A program made the translations under genes and the position numbers. A stretch of 64,000 nucleotides of DNA from Sedimentitalea xiamensis. Lineage in GTDB: Bacteria > Pseudomonadota > Alphaproteobacteria > Rhodobacterales > Rhodobacteraceae. Positions 34,252 to 44,094 of the stretch are shown here, piece after piece (position 1 is the stretch's first letter; every line of letters starts with the position of its first letter). Below the pieces are notes generated by a model. That model did not search any database. It was given only the letters and a program-made list of their open reading frames with translations, and was not told the origin of the DNA. The stretch covers positions 1 to 64,000 of the forward strand of contig NZ_JASNJE010000004.1 in the NCBI RefSeq assembly GCF_030164465.1, read 5' to 3'.

Positions 34252-35787
34252 ATGACGGCGGCAGTGACCTTTCCCGGACACACCCCGACGGGGTCATGGG
34301 ATCTTCCTGATCGTCTGAACATGGCGAGGCAGTGCCTGTCCGGGCCGGAAGATCGCCTGGCGATCATCGACCTGACCGGACCTGCGCGCCGCGACATCAC
34401 CCAATCGGACCTGTCGCGAATGACGGACGGGTTGGCACGCCGGCTTGCGCGCGACGTGGCGCCGGAGGACCGTGTCGGGGTGCTGCTCAGCCAGTCTCCC
34501 TGGTGCGCCGCCGCCCACCTGGCGATCTGGAAGATCGGCGCGATCTCGGTGCCGCTGTTCAAGCTCTTCCAGCAAGACGCGCTGCGCAGCCGGACGCGGG
34601 ACGCTGGGGTCCGGTATGTCCTGACCGACTCCGAAGGCGCGGACCTGCTCGGCTCCATGGCCGAGGTTCTCCTGGCGGACCGGGTCGGAGAGGACGGTGC
34701 TCCGGTCGCCTTTGCCGATACCGGCCCCGAAGATCCGGCGGTTCTGATCTATACAAGCGGCACCACCGGGGCGCCCAAGGGGGCCCTGCACGCGCATCGG
34801 GTTCTGACCGGCCACCTGCCCGGTGTGTCGGTCAGCCACGACCATCTGGGACAGCCGGGCGATTGTCTCTGGACCCCGGCGGACTGGGCCTGGATCGGCG
34901 GGCTGTTCGACGTTCTGATGCCGGGCCTTGCGCTTGGCGTGCCGGTCGTCGCGGCGCGGCTTCACAAATTTTCGCCCGAAGGCTGCGCCGACGTCATCTC
35001 GATGGGGCAGGTCCGCAACGTGTTCTTTCCGCCCACGGCGCTGCGCATGCTGAAGGCGGCGGAAACCCGGATCGGCGGCCTGCGATCCATCGCGTCCGGC
35101 GGAGAGCCGCTGGGGGCGGAGATGCTGGCCTGGGGACGCTCTGCCTTTGGTCTTGAAATCAACGAATTCTACGGTCAGACGGAATGCAACATGGTGGTGT
35201 CTTCCTGTGGCGCGGATTTTCCTGCGCGACCGGGCTGCATCGGCAGGCCGGTGCCGGGGCATGAGGTCGCGGTGCTGGACCGGGGCGGCAATCCGACGGA
35301 AACCGAAGGCGACGTGGCCGTGCGACGGGGATCCGCCAGCATGATGCTGCGCTACTGGAACCGGCCGGAGGCAACCGCGGAAAAGTTCCGCGGCGACTGG
35401 TTGCTGACCGGCGACCGGGGCGTCTGGGAAGAGGGCTATCTGCATTTCGTCGGGCGCGAGGATGACGTGATCACCAGCGCCGGATACCGGATCGGACCGG
35501 CGGAAATCGAAGACTGTCTCCTGACCCACCCGGCGGTGGCGACCGTCGGTGTCGTCGGCAAGCCGGACCCGCTGCGCACCGAAATCGTCAAGGCCTACGT
35601 GGTTCTGCGACCCGGACAGGATGTCCGGGCGGAAGATCTCCAGGATTTCGTTAAAAAACGACTGGCAACATATTCATTTCCAAGGGAAATAACCTTTCTG
35701 GATACCCTGCCGATGACGGTCACGGGCAAGGTGATCCGCAAGGAACTCAAACGCCGCGCGGCGGCGGAACAGGAGGCTGAACAGTGA
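34252..35787 (+). CDS. acyl-CoA synthetase (AMP-forming)
   Basis: 511 residues of the ANL superfamily. P-loop [19 protein letters not shown] (residues ~164-182), A5 motif [13 protein letters not shown]7 [24 protein letters not shown] and the A10 lysine in [13 protein letters not shown] are all intact, so it should adenylate an acid and load CoA. Similarity is to acetyl-CoA-synthetase and medium-chain types. In this operon it could activate isovalerate, acetoacetate or another leucine-derived acid; which one is not readable. The ATG at 34252 gives the family-like start ([13 protein letters not shown] follows); the 24 in-frame codons upstream look unrelated. The 3' end overlaps mccB by 4 bp. 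Confidence 0.88.
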   Translation: MTAAVTFPGHTPTGSWDLPDRLNMARQCLSGPEDRLAIIDLTGPARRDITQSDLSRMTDGLARRLARDVAPEDRVGVLLSQSPWCAAAHLAIWKIGAISVPLFKLFQQDALRSRTRDAGVRYVLTDSEGADLLGSMAEVLLADRVGEDGAPVAFADTGPEDPAVLIYTSGTTGAPKGALHAHRVLTGHLPGVSVSHDHLGQPGDCLWTPADWAWIGGLFDVLMPGLALGVPVVAARLHKFSPEGCADVISMGQVRNVFFPPTALRMLKAAETRIGGLRSIASGGEPLGAEMLAWGRSAFGLEINEFYGQTECNMVVSSCGADFPARPGCIGRPVPGHEVAVLDRGGNPTETEGDVAVRRGSASMMLRYWNRPEATAEKFRGDWLLTGDRGVWEEGYLHFVGREDDVITSAGYRIGPAEIEDCLLTHPAVATVGVVGKPDPLRTEIVKAYVVLRPGQDVRAEDLQDFVKKRLATYSFPREITFLDTLPMTVTGKVIRKELKRRAAAEQEAEQ

Positions 35788-37388
35788 AGCTCGTATCAGG
35801 CGCGATCCCGTCCTCGGACGTGTACAGACAAAACCACGCCGCGCATCTGGAGGCACTCGAAACGATCCGTGCCGCGGCGGAAGCGGCCCGGTTGGGAGGC
35901 GGCGAAAAATCCCGTGCCCGGCACGAAGACCGCGGCAAGATGCTGCCGCGCCGCCGGGTGGCGAACCTGCTCGACCCCGGCAGCCCGTTTCTGGAAATCG
36001 GCGCGACCGCGGCCCATGGCATGTATGACGATGCCGCGCCCTGCGCCGGCGTCATCGCCGGGATCGGCCGGGTGCACGGGCAGGAGGTGATGGTCGTCTG
36101 CAACGACGCCACCGTGAAGGGCGGCACCTACTACCCGATGACGGTCAAGAAACATCTGCGCGCCCAGGAAATCGCCGAGGAATGCAACCTGCCCTGCATC
36201 TATCTCGTCGACAGCGGCGGCGCCAACCTCCCGAACCAGGACGAGGTGTTCCCGGATCGCGACCATTTCGGGCGCATCTTCTACAATCAGGCCCGGATGA
36301 GCGCCAAGGGCATTCCGCAGATCGCCGTCGTCATGGGGTCCTGCACCGCCGGCGGCGCCTATGTTCCGGCGATGTCCGATGTCACCATCATCGTGCGCGA
36401 ACAGGGCACGATCTTTCTCGCCGGTCCGCCGCTGGTAAAAGCGGCGACGGGCGAAGTCGTGACGGCGGAGGATCTGGGCGGCGGCGACGTGCACACCCGC
36501 CTGTCGGGTGTCGCCGACTATCTTGCCGAAGACGATGCGCATGCCCTCGCGCTGGCCCGCCGCGCGGTGGAATCGCTGAACCGGCGCAGGTCGGAGAGTG
36601 TCCAGTGGCAGGCGTCCGAGGAACCGGCCTATGATCCCGACGAACTGCTCGGCGTCGTGCCTGCCGACCTGCGCACGCCCTATGACATCCGCGAAGTGAT
36701 CGCGCGCCTCGTCGACGCCAGCCGGTTCGACGAATTCAAGCCGCGCTTCGGCGAGACGCTGGTGACCGGCTTTGCCCATGTCAAAGGCTGCCCGGTCGGC
36801 ATCATCGCGAACAATGGCGTGCTGTTCTCCGAGGCGGCGCAGAAGGGGGCGCATTTCGTCGAACTGTGTAGCCAGCGCAGGATCCCGCTGGTCTTCCTTC
36901 AGAACATCACCGGCTTCATGGTGGGACGCAAATATGAGAACGAAGGCATCGCGCGCCACGGGGCGAAGATGGTGACGGCGGTGGCCAGCACCAATGTCCC
37001 AAAGATCACCATGCTGGTCGGCGGCTCCTTCGGCGCCGGAAACTACGGCATGGCGGGTCGCGCCTACCAGCCACGCTTCCTGTGGACCTGGCCCAATTCC
37101 CGCATCTCGGTGATGGGCGGTGAACAGGCCGCCGGGGTGCTCGCCACGGTCAAGCGCGACGCCATCGAACGGGCCGGCGGCAGTTGGTCCTACGAGGAAG
37201 AATCCGAATTCAAGCGCCCGACCATCGAGATGTTCCAGGAACAGTCGCATCCCCTCTATGCCAGCGCCCGGCTTTGGGATGATGGCGTCATCGATCCGCG
37301 CAAATCCCGCGAGGTGCTGGCGCTGAGCCTGTCCGCCGCGCTGAACGCCCCGATCGAAGACACCCGCTTCGGTGTATTCCGGATGTGA
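35784..37388 (+). CDS. mccB: methylcrotonyl-CoA carboxylase, carboxyltransferase (beta) subunit
   Basis: 534 residues. Transfers CO2 from carboxybiotin to 3-methylcrotonyl-CoA. Crotonase-like twin domains: [51 protein letters not shown], then [39 protein letters not shown] and [11 protein letters not shown]. Starts at GTG 35784 with AGGAGG 8 bases upstream and a GTGA overlap with the preceding synthetase. This start gives [13 protein letters not shown], as in relatives. Partner of MccA encoded 81 bp downstream. Confidence 0.96.
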   Translation: MKLVSGAIPSSDVYRQNHAAHLEALETIRAAAEAARLGGGEKSRARHEDRGKMLPRRRVANLLDPGSPFLEIGATAAHGMYDDAAPCAGVIAGIGRVHGQEVMVVCNDATVKGGTYYPMTVKKHLRAQEIAEECNLPCIYLVDSGGANLPNQDEVFPDRDHFGRIFYNQARMSAKGIPQIAVVMGSCTAGGAYVPAMSDVTIIVREQGTIFLAGPPLVKAATGEVVTAEDLGGGDVHTRLSGVADYLAEDDAHALALARRAVESLNRRRSESVQWQASEEPAYDPDELLGVVPADLRTPYDIREVIARLVDASRFDEFKPRFGETLVTGFAHVKGCPVGIIANNGVLFSEAAQKGAHFVELCSQRRIPLVFLQNITGFMVGRKYENEGIARHGAKMVTAVASTNVPKITMLVGGSFGAGNYGMAGRAYQPRFLWTWPNSRISVMGGEQAAGVLATVKRDAIERAGGSWSYEEESEFKRPTIEMFQEQSHPLYASARLWDDGVIDPRKSREVLALSLSAALNAPIEDTRFGVFRM

Positions 37389-37440
37389 TCTTCCGCTTGC
37401 TGAAAAAACTCTCGGGGGTCCGGGGGCAGACAGCCCCCGG
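37388..37440 (+). repeat. AAATACTCC-type repeat with hairpin, degenerate copy (copy 2)
   Basis: In the 81-bp mccB-mccA gap: CTTCCGCTTGC, TGA, then AAAAACTCT replaces AAATACTCC, followed by a perfect 8-bp stem CCGGGGGC (37420-37427) / GCCCCCGG (37433-37440) with a 5-base loop. It resembles copy 1 in layout (head followed by GC hairpin). Because it sits between two subunit genes that should be made in step, full termination here seems unlikely; it may tune expression or stabilise the mRNA. Confidence 0.5.
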
Positions 37441-37469
37441 TCCGACCCCAAGCCACAAGGACGAAACCA

Positions 37470-39407
37470 ATGTTCGACACGATCCTGATCGCCAATCGCG
37501 GTGAAATCGCCTGCCGGGTCATGGAGACCGCCCAGAAGATGGGCGTGCGCTGCGTCGCGGTCTACTCGGATGCCGACGCGGGCGCCAAGCATGTCCAAAT
37601 GGCGGACGAGGCCGTCCGGATCGGCGGCCCGGCCCCGGCGGACAGCTACCTGCGCCAGGATGCCATCATCGAGGCCGCCCGAAAGACCGGTGCTCAGGCG
37701 GTCCACCCCGGCTACGGGTTCCTGTCGGAGAACCCGGACTTCGTCGATCTGCTGCAGGCCTCGGGGCTGACCTTCATCGGCCCGACCGCGGATGCGATCC
37801 GCGCCATGGGACTCAAGGACGCGGCAAAGGCGCTGATGGAAAAGGCCGGGGTGCCGGTCGTGCCGGGTTATCACGGCGAAAACCAGGATCCGGAACATCT
37901 GGCGGGCGCGGCGGACACGATCGGCTACCCGGTACTGATCAAGGCCGTCGCCGGGGGCGGGGGCAAGGGCATGCGCCTGGTGGAGCGCCCGTCCGATTTC
38001 GCCGAGGCCTTGGAAAGCGCTCGGAGCGAGGCGCGCACGGCCTTCGGGAACGACGCTGTTCTGGTGGAGAAGTTCATCAGCAAACCGCGCCATATAGAGA
38101 TCCAGGTCTTCGGCGACGGCCGCCATGCAGTGCATCTGTTCGAACGGGACTGCTCGCTGCAACGCCGCCACCAGAAGGTGATCGAGGAAGCCCCGGCGCC
38201 GGGCATGACGGAGGAAATGCGCGCCGCGATGGGGCAGGCGGGCGTGCGCGCCGCGGAAGCGATCGGCTACAGCGGGGCGGGAACGGTCGAATTCATCGTC
38301 GACGCCAGCGAGGGGCTGCGCCCGGACCGTTTCTGGTTCATGGAAATGAACACCCGCCTGCAGGTCGAACATCCGGTGACGGAGGCGATCACCGGGATCG
38401 ATCTGGTCGAATGGCAACTGCGGGTGGCCTCCGGCGAAGCTCTGCCCTGCGCGCAGCAGGAACTGGCCATTTCCGGTCATGCCTTCGAGGCCCGGCTTTA
38501 TGCCGAAGACGTGCCAAAGGGGTTCCTGCCGGCGACCGGCACGCTCACGCATCTGTCCTTCCCGCAGGGATGCCGCGCCGACAGCGGCGTTCGGGCGGGC
38601 GACGCGATTTCGCCCTGGTATGATCCGATGATATCGAAGGTCATCGTGCACGGGCCGACCCGTTCCGTGGCCCTGTCGCGGCTCGACCGGGCGCTCTCGG
38701 GCACCCAGGTTGCCGGAACCGTGACGAACCTGGCCTTTCTGGGCGCCCTGGCGCGGCATGATGGCTTTGCCGCCGGAGACGTGGATACCGGCCTGATCGG
38801 CCGCGATCTCGACAAGCTGGTGACTCCGGCCGAGCCGGCCCCGCGGATCAAGGTGGCGGCGGGCATGGCGGCGCTGAATGTGATCGAAACCGGTTGGGAC
38901 AGCGGATTCACGCTCTGGCAGCCGCTGGTGCGCGGGGTGTCGCTGGCCTGGCAGGGTGCGCCTTTCGAACTGAACCTGCGCGCGGAAGGGCCGGACCGGC
39001 AGCGCTGGACTGTCGACGGGTCCGAGGTCCTGGCGGAACGGGTCGCCGGCGTCTGGCAGGTGGAAGGGCTCGCCCTACCTGAAATCGCCGTTGCGGGCAG
39101 CACCGTCACCGTGTTTGATGATTATGGGCTGGCCTTTGATATCGTCGACCCTCTGGCGCGGGCCGCCGGTGCGACGGGCGACGGCAACCTGATCGAAGCG
39201 CCGATGCCCGGCCTTGTGAAGGCGGTGCTCGCCCGCCCCGGACAGGAGGTGGCGCAGGGCGACCGGCTCGCGGTGCTGGAGGCCATGAAGATGGAACATG
39301 CGCTGCTGGCGGCGCGCGATGGCGTGGTGGCCGAAGTCCTGGTCAGCGATGGCGAGCAGGTCGAGGCCGGGTCGGCGCTGGTCCGGCTGGAACCATTGGA
39401 CGACTGA
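37470..39407 (+). CDS. mccA: methylcrotonyl-CoA carboxylase, biotin-containing (alpha) subunit
   Basis: 645 residues. Biotin carboxylase domain: ILIANRGEIACRV, HPGYGFLSENPDF, the ATP-grasp loop KAVAGGGGKGMRLV, FGDGRHAVHLFERDCSLQRRHQKVIEEAPAP and EMNTRLQVEHPVTE. After a middle BT-like region comes the biotin carboxyl carrier domain with the biotinylation site EAMKMEHAL near residue 610. With MccB it makes 3-methylglutaconyl-CoA. The biotin ligase needed to modify it (birA) is at 60985 in this window. Confidence 0.96.
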   Translation: MFDTILIANRGEIACRVMETAQKMGVRCVAVYSDADAGAKHVQMADEAVRIGGPAPADSYLRQDAIIEAARKTGAQAVHPGYGFLSENPDFVDLLQASGLTFIGPTADAIRAMGLKDAAKALMEKAGVPVVPGYHGENQDPEHLAGAADTIGYPVLIKAVAGGGGKGMRLVERPSDFAEALESARSEARTAFGNDAVLVEKFISKPRHIEIQVFGDGRHAVHLFERDCSLQRRHQKVIEEAPAPGMTEEMRAAMGQAGVRAAEAIGYSGAGTVEFIVDASEGLRPDRFWFMEMNTRLQVEHPVTEAITGIDLVEWQLRVASGEALPCAQQELAISGHAFEARLYAEDVPKGFLPATGTLTHLSFPQGCRADSGVRAGDAISPWYDPMISKVIVHGPTRSVALSRLDRALSGTQVAGTVTNLAFLGALARHDGFAAGDVDTGLIGRDLDKLVTPAEPAPRIKVAAGMAALNVIETGWDSGFTLWQPLVRGVSLAWQGAPFELNLRAEGPDRQRWTVDGSEVLAERVAGVWQVEGLALPEIAVAGSTVTVFDDYGLAFDIVDPLARAAGATGDGNLIEAPMPGLVKAVLARPGQEVAQGDRLAVLEAMKMEHALLAARDGVVAEVLVSDGEQVEAGSALVRLEPLDD

Positions 39408-39464
39408 GGCGGAAGCGCAACGGCGGGAAACGAACGAACGGGAAACGGGATTGGAACAGGTGGG

Positions 39465-40322
39465 ATGAGCGGACAGGTCGAGATTTTTGAAGTGGGGCCA
39501 CGCGATGGCCTGCAGAACGAGAAACGCGAAATCCCGGTGGCGGAAAAGATCGCGCTGGTGGATTGCCTCAGCCGGGCGGGGTTCTCGCGGATCGAAGTCG
39601 CCAGTTTCGTCTCGCCGAAATGGGTGCCGCAGATGGCCGGAAGTGCCGAGGTTCTTGCCGGGATCGCGCGAAAGCCGGGCGTGCGTTATGCCGCCCTGAC
39701 CCCGAACATGCGCGGCTATGACGATGCGCGCGCGGCCGGGGCGGATGAAATCGCGATCTTCGCGTCCGCCAGCGAAGGGTTTTCCAAGGCCAATATCAAC
39801 GCGACGATCGCCGAATCGATCGAACGGTTCAAGCCGATCCTGAAGGCGGCCCGCCATATCGACCTGCCGGTTCGGGGCTATATTTCCTGTGTGACCGATT
39901 GCCCCTTCGACGGGCCGACGCCACCCGAACAGGTCGCCGAACTGGCCGACATTCTGTTTTCGCAGGGATGCTATGAAATTTCCCTGGGCGACACGATTGG
40001 CCGCGCAACGCCGGACAAGATCGCGCGGATGCTGATGGCGGTCCGCAACCGGGTGCCGGTCGGGAGGCTCGCGGGCCACTACCACGACACTGCGGGCCAT
40101 GCCATCGCCAACATAGATGCGTCCCTGTCGCTTGGCGTGCGGGTTTTCGATGCCGCCGTGGGGGGGCTCGGCGGTTGCCCCTATGCTCCAGGTGCGAGCG
40201 GCAACGTGGCGACCGAACGCGTCGCCGCGCATCTGGAACGCCTCGGCTATGATACCGGCCTTGATCTGGACGTTCTGAACGAAGCGGCGGCGATGGCCAA
40301 GGCGATGCGGGTGGCGGCATGA
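39465..40322 (+). CDS. hydroxymethylglutaryl-CoA lyase
   Basis: 285-residue TIM-barrel lyase splitting HMG-CoA into acetyl-CoA and acetoacetate, the last leucine-specific step. Visible: EVGPRDGLQNEKREIPV with the catalytic Arg/Asp, VASFVSPKWVPQMAGS, DTIGRATPDKI, the metal-binding HYHDTAGHAIANI, and GGLGGCPYAPGASGNVATE with the catalytic loop cysteine. Known as mvaB, hmgL or liuE in different species, so no symbol is chosen. Its stop overlaps the hydratase start in ATGA form. Confidence 0.95.
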   Translation: MSGQVEIFEVGPRDGLQNEKREIPVAEKIALVDCLSRAGFSRIEVASFVSPKWVPQMAGSAEVLAGIARKPGVRYAALTPNMRGYDDARAAGADEIAIFASASEGFSKANINATIAESIERFKPILKAARHIDLPVRGYISCVTDCPFDGPTPPEQVAELADILFSQGCYEISLGDTIGRATPDKIARMLMAVRNRVPVGRLAGHYHDTAGHAIANIDASLSLGVRVFDAAVGGLGGCPYAPGASGNVATERVAAHLERLGYDTGLDLDVLNEAAAMAKAMRVAA

Positions 40323-41104
40323 CGTATCAGACGATTTCGCTTTCCACCGATCCGCGCGGCGTCGCGGTGCTGACCCTGGCACGGGCTGACAAGCACAACG
40401 CCATGTCGGCTCTCATGATCGACGAATTGACCCGCGCGGCGGCGGAACTGGGGGCCGACGGAACTGTCCGCGCGGTGGTTCTGACCGGCGAGGGAAAATC
40501 CTTCTGCGCCGGTGGCGACCTGTCCTGGATGCAGGCCCAGATGGCGGCCGATGCGGACACCCGGTTCCGCGAGGCGCGCAAGCTGGCCGAGATGCTGGAT
40601 GCCTTGAACCGCCTGCCCAAACCTCTGGTCGGCGCGGTGCAGGGCAATGCCTTCGGCGGCGGTTTGGGGCTGATCAGCGTCTGCGACGTCGCGATCGGCG
40701 CGGACCACGCGAAACTGGGGCTGACCGAAACCCGGCTGGGTCTGATCCCGGCCACGATCGGCCCCTATGTGGTGGCCCGGATGGGCGAAGCGCGCGCCCG
40801 CCGGGTGTTCATGTCGGCCCGCATCTTCGACGCGCCCGAAGCGGTCGAACTGGGCCTGCTGGCGCGGATCGTCGCGGCGGACGCGCTCGATGCCGCCGTT
40901 GAACGTGAAGTCGTTCCCTACCTGTCCTGTGCGCCGGGGGCGGTGGCGTCGGCCAAGCAACTGGTGCGTGACCTGGGGCCGCGCATCGATGCCGAAACCA
41001 TCGACCACACGATCCGCGCCCTGGTCGACCGCTGGGAAACCGACGAAGCGGCGGAAGGCATCGGCGCGTTCTTTGACAAGCGCAAGGCGGCCTGGATGCC
41101 GTGA
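40319..41104 (+). CDS. enoyl-CoA hydratase/isomerase, likely methylglutaconyl-CoA hydratase
   Basis: 261 residues, crotonase fold: LARADKHNAMSALMIDEL, oxyanion hole GEGKSFCAGGDLSWM, QGNAFGGGLGLISVCD, and the LTETRLGLIPATIGPYVVARMGE stretch with an acidic active-site residue. Position as last gene of a leucine operon that otherwise lacks the methylglutaconyl-CoA hydration step makes that reaction the best guess (liuC-type). The family is broad, so this depends on context. It ends convergently 40 bp from a nitronate monooxygenase-like gene. Confidence 0.88.
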   Translation: MTYQTISLSTDPRGVAVLTLARADKHNAMSALMIDELTRAAAELGADGTVRAVVLTGEGKSFCAGGDLSWMQAQMAADADTRFREARKLAEMLDALNRLPKPLVGAVQGNAFGGGLGLISVCDVAIGADHAKLGLTETRLGLIPATIGPYVVARMGEARARRVFMSARIFDAPEAVELGLLARIVAADALDAAVEREVVPYLSCAPGAVASAKQLVRDLGPRIDAETIDHTIRALVDRWETDEAAEGIGAFFDKRKAAWMP

Positions 41105-41144
41105 CCGCCAGGCTGCCGGCCGGGCATCGGACAAGCGGGCTTGC

Positions 41145-42209
41145 CTATCCGAGACGCGTGCAGGTTTCCCGCCAGAGCCGGGTGACGATCCGGGCGGCCG
41201 GTTCCGCCAAGGCCTGGGCTGCGGATTGCCCGGCCCAGGCCTGCATGGAATCGATCCGGCCGGTTCTGGCCGCGTCCGCGCGCATAGGCGCGGTCAGCGC
41301 GCGCTGCACCGGGTAGGGCGCTGGGGCAGGGGCGCCATCGGCGGCCACCGTATAGGCGTTGCGGATCGCCCGGCCCAGCCGGCCGGAAAAGGCCTCGGTC
41401 GCGATCGTGTCTTCCGGGGCGGTGCGGCCGAGCGCGTCCGCCCAGACCGGATTCGTTCCGGCTTCGGGGGCGCGCAGGAACCCCGTGCCGATCTGCACGC
41501 CAGACGCGCCCAGCAGCAGCGCGGCGGCGATGGCCCGTGCGTCCGCTATGCCGCCGGTGGCGACGACGGGCAGCCGAACCGCATCGACCACCGCGGGCAG
41601 CAGGGCGAAAAGACCGACCATCGCAGACCGTGCGTCCGACGCGTTGAACGCCCCGCGATGGCCGCCGGCCTCCATTCCTTGTGCCACGATCACATCTGCG
41701 CCCGCCGCTTCGGCGGCGCGGGCTTCGGCGACGGTCGTCACCGTGGCGAACCAAAGAATGCCCCGCTCCTTGAGCCGGGCGACGAATTCGGGCGGATAAA
41801 GACCCATGATCGATGAGACCGCCCGTGGCGAGGCGTCCAGCATGGCCTGGCACTGCGCCGCGAAATCGAGCATCGGCGCGTCGGCAGCGTCGTCCGGCAC
41901 GTCAGGACCCCATTGACCCAGGAACTCGCGTAGCTCGGCTTCGCGGGCCGGGTCGCGCGCCGGCTCGGGGTCGGGAATCCACAGGTTCATCTGGAAGCCG
42001 CCGTTGGAACTGCGGCGCATCTCGCTGGCCCAGCCGGCAATCTGCTCGGGCGACAGCAGAAGCGCGCCGCAGGCGCCGAATCCGCCGCCAGCGGCGACTG
42101 CGGCAGACAGGGACGGCGGGCAGGCGCCCGCCATGGGGGCCAGCAGGATCGGAGCCTCGATGCCGAGAAAGCCGGCGAAATCAAGTGCGCGGTCCAGGTC
42201 CGATTGCAT
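41145..42209 (-). CDS. nitronate monooxygenase-like FMN protein
   Basis: 354 residues from ATG 42209 (AAGGA 7 bases upstream); in-frame ATGs further upstream lack good sites. NMO/2-nitropropane dioxygenase barrel: [43 protein letters not shown] with the catalytic His of class [35 protein letters not shown] for FMN phosphate. Class I enzymes oxidise alkyl nitronates such as propionate-3-nitronate. Convergent with the leucine operon and divergent from nuo, so transcribed alone. Confidence 0.87.
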   Translation of the reverse strand: MQSDLDRALDFAGFLGIEAPILLAPMAGACPPSLSAAVAAGGGFGACGALLLSPEQIAGWASEMRRSSNGGFQMNLWIPDPEPARDPAREAELREFLGQWGPDVPDDAADAPMLDFAAQCQAMLDASPRAVSSIMGLYPPEFVARLKERGILWFATVTTVAEARAAEAAGADVIVAQGMEAGGHRGAFNASDARSAMVGLFALLPAVVDAVRLPVVATGGIADARAIAAALLLGASGVQIGTGFLRAPEAGTNPVWADALGRTAPEDTIATEAFSGRLGRAIRNAYTVAADGAPAPAPYPVQRALTAPMRADAARTGRIDSMQAWAGQSAAQALAEPAARIVTRLWRETCTRLG

Positions 42210-42342
42210 GGGAAGTTCCTTCATGTTGCCGATCCGGTCACGGATCATGGGGTCATGCTCCGTGATCTGCGTCAAGTGGGGCCGCGCATCGGTGCAGCGC
42301 GAGACTGCGGCGATTCAGCCGTGCGATGGCGGCTTCCCTCGG

Positions 42343-42371
42343 TTGACCCTCTGGGTTGGCAAGAGTAGACA
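42343..42371 (+). promoter_or_regulatory. candidate promoter of the nuo operon
   Basis: TTGACC (42343-42348), 17-base spacer, TAGACA (42366-42371). The -35 matches the sigma70 consensus at five of six positions; the -10 is weak, as often in alphaproteobacteria. It lies about 70 bp before the nuoA start in the 232-bp gap after the divergent NMO gene, and is the only reasonable pair I found there. Confidence 0.45.
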
Positions 42372-42395
42372 ATCCCCTAGTCGACACGTCGTTTG

Positions 42396-42421
42396 CCGGC
42401 GCACCCCGTCGTGCGCGCCGG
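42396..42421 (+). promoter_or_regulatory. leader hairpin before nuoA
   Basis: CCGGCGCAC (42396-42404) pairs with GTGCGCGCCGG (42411-42421), leaving a 2-base bulge and a 6-base loop. It ends just 8 bases before the nuoA ribosome site AAGGAG (42430-42435). It has no T-run and so is not an obvious terminator; an mRNA 5'-stabilising structure or control of nuoA translation is more likely. Confidence 0.45.
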
Positions 42422-42441
42422 ATCTGATGAAGGAGCCACTC

Positions 42442-42807
42442 GTGGAAGAGATGTTGCGGGAGTATCTCCCGATCCTGGTGTTTCTGGCCGTAGCGATCGG
42501 CCTGGGGCTTGTCCTGATCCTTGCCGCGGTCGTTCTGGCGGTCCGCAATCCGGATCCCGAAAAGGTCAGCGCCTATGAATGCGGCTTCAACGCGTTCGAC
42601 GATGCGCGGATGAAATTCGACGTCCGGTTCTACCTGGTGTCGATCCTTTTCATCATCTTCGATCTGGAAATCGCGATGCTGTTCCCCTGGGCCGTGGCGT
42701 TCAAGGACGTGAGCATGGTCGGGTTCTGGTCGATGATGGTCTTCCTGGCCGTGCTGACCATCGGCTTTGCCTATGAATGGAAAAAGGGAGCCCTGGAATG
42801 GGAGTAG
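42442..42807 (+). CDS. nuoA: NADH-quinone oxidoreductase subunit A
   Basis: 121 residues, three membrane helices, complex I membrane arm near the quinone site. Start GTG 42442 chosen: AAGGAG lies 6 bases upstream and it yields (M)[14 protein letters not shown], aligning with the Paracoccus Nqo7 start and length as I recall it. The conserved loop [22 protein letters not shown] with the redox-sensitive Cys is present, as is the [12 protein letters not shown] tail. ATG codons at 42427 and 42451 are alternatives. It overlaps nuoB by 10 bp. Confidence 0.96.
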   Translation: MEEMLREYLPILVFLAVAIGLGLVLILAAVVLAVRNPDPEKVSAYECGFNAFDDARMKFDVRFYLVSILFIIFDLEIAMLFPWAVAFKDVSMVGFWSMMVFLAVLTIGFAYEWKKGALEWE

Positions 42808-43319
42808 CTGTTGCAGGCGGCGACAAGGAAGTCGCCACCCAGGCGCTCAACGCCGAACTTCAGGACAAGGGGTTCCTGCTGACGTCGACCGAGGACATCA
42901 TCAACTGGGCCCGCACCGGGTCCTTGCACTGGATGACTTTCGGACTCGCCTGCTGCGCCGTCGAGATGATGCACACCTCGATGCCGCGCTATGACGCCGA
43001 ACGCTTCGGCATCGCGCCGCGCGCCAGCCCGCGCCAGTCCGACCTGATGATCGTCGCCGGCACCCTGACCAACAAGATGGCGCCGGCCCTGCGCAAGGTC
43101 TACGACCAGATGCCCGAACCCCGCTATGTGCTCAGCATGGGCAGCTGCGCGAATGGCGGTGGGTATTATCACTACAGCTATTCCGTTGTGCGCGGCTGCG
43201 ACCGGATCGTGCCCGTCGACATCTATGTGCCCGGCTGCCCGCCGACGGCCGAGGCGCTGCTCTACGGGCTGCTGCAACTTCAACGCAAGATCCGCCGCAC
43301 GGGGACGATCGTACGATGA
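42798..43319 (+). CDS. nuoB: NADH-quinone oxidoreductase subunit B
   Basis: 173 residues. Carries cluster N2, the [4Fe-4S] centre that reduces quinone. Ligands visible: the tandem cysteines C52-C53 in [10 protein letters not shown]117 in [10 protein letters not shown], and C147 in [14 protein letters not shown]. Start ATG 42798 (MGVAVAGG) has GGGAG upstream inside nuoA; an in-frame ATG at 42777 lies deeper in nuoA. The nuoC start overlaps its stop by 4 bp. Confidence 0.97.
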   Translation: MGVAVAGGDKEVATQALNAELQDKGFLLTSTEDIINWARTGSLHWMTFGLACCAVEMMHTSMPRYDAERFGIAPRASPRQSDLMIVAGTLTNKMAPALRKVYDQMPEPRYVLSMGSCANGGGYYHYSYSVVRGCDRIVPVDIYVPGCPPTAEALLYGLLQLQRKIRRTGTIVR

Positions 43320-43921
43320 CCGAAGCTCTCACCGAACTGGGCCCCCATATCGAAATGAAGCGTCCGGATTGCGTGCTGTCCTGGGACGTGGCGCACGGAG
43401 AGCTCAACGTCGACGTGACCCCGGCCAATATCGTCGGTTTCGTCGAGTTTCTGAAAACCGATGGAAGCTGCCGGTTCTCGACGCTGGTGGACATCACCGC
43501 GGTCGACTACCCGGAGCGGGCCAAGCGGTTCGACGTGGTCTATCATTTCCTGTCGATGTATCAGAACCAGCGCATCCGGCTGCGCGTGAGCGTGCGCGAA
43601 GAGGACATGGTGCCGTCGATCATCTCGGTGCATCCCAGCGCCAACTGGTTCGAACGCGAAGTCTTCGACATGTTCGGCATCCTGTTTTCCGGCCACCCGG
43701 ACCTGCGCCGCATCCTGACCGACTACGGGTTCCGCGGGCATCCGCTGCGCAAGGATTTCCCGACCACCGGCTATACCGAGGTCCGCTATGACGAGGCAGA
43801 GAAACGCGTCGTCTACGAACCGGTTTCACTGGTGCAGGAATACCGGCAGTTCGACTTCATGAGCCCCTGGGAAGGCGCCGAGTACATCCTGCCCGGCGAC
43901 GAAAAGCAGGAGGCGAAGTGA
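43316..43921 (+). CDS. nuoC: NADH-quinone oxidoreductase subunit C
   Basis: 201 residues, 30-kDa subunit of the peripheral arm, separate from NuoD (not fused as in E. coli). Signature [14 protein letters not shown], then [41 protein letters not shown], the complex I 30-kDa hallmark. Tail with [22 protein letters not shown] also typical. Overlaps nuoB by 4 bp; its stop shares one base with the next small gene. Confidence 0.97.
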   Translation: MTEALTELGPHIEMKRPDCVLSWDVAHGELNVDVTPANIVGFVEFLKTDGSCRFSTLVDITAVDYPERAKRFDVVYHFLSMYQNQRIRLRVSVREEDMVPSIISVHPSANWFEREVFDMFGILFSGHPDLRRILTDYGFRGHPLRKDFPTTGYTEVRYDEAEKRVVYEPVSLVQEYRQFDFMSPWEGAEYILPGDEKQEAK

Positions 43922-44094
43922 TGGAAGGCATCATCTGGCTGGTCGCCACGGCGCTTGTCATCATCCCGATGCTGAAGCTGCTGCCGCATTTCGGCATCAA
44001 CAAGTATTGGGCGGCCGCCTGCATCATTCCGCTCGGGGTTCTCGTATTGCTATGGGTCATGGCGATGAAACTTCAGGAGCTTGAGAAACGATGA
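43921..44094 (+). CDS. 57-residue membrane protein between nuoC and nuoD
   Basis: Begins at ATG 43921, one base overlapping the nuoC stop, and ends at TGA 44092-44094 overlapping nuoD. Two hydrophobic helices: [20 protein letters not shown] and [17 protein letters not shown], split by a short HFGINKYWA turn, and a charged LQELEKR tail. The tight coupling on both sides argues that it is real. It looks like one of the unassigned frames (URFs) known within Paracoccus and Rhodobacter complex I operons. Function unknown; it could be an assembly or accessory membrane subunit. Confidence 0.75.
   Translation: MEGIIWLVATALVIIPMLKLLPHFGINKYWAAACIIPLGVLVLLWVMAMKLQELEKR

Noticed and set aside
35796-38759. 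987-codon open frame on the minus strand opposite mccB and mccA
   Set aside because: It is a high-GC antisense shadow: low-complexity Arg/Gly/His-rich translation, no family resemblance, and it covers two clearly real genes on the other strand.
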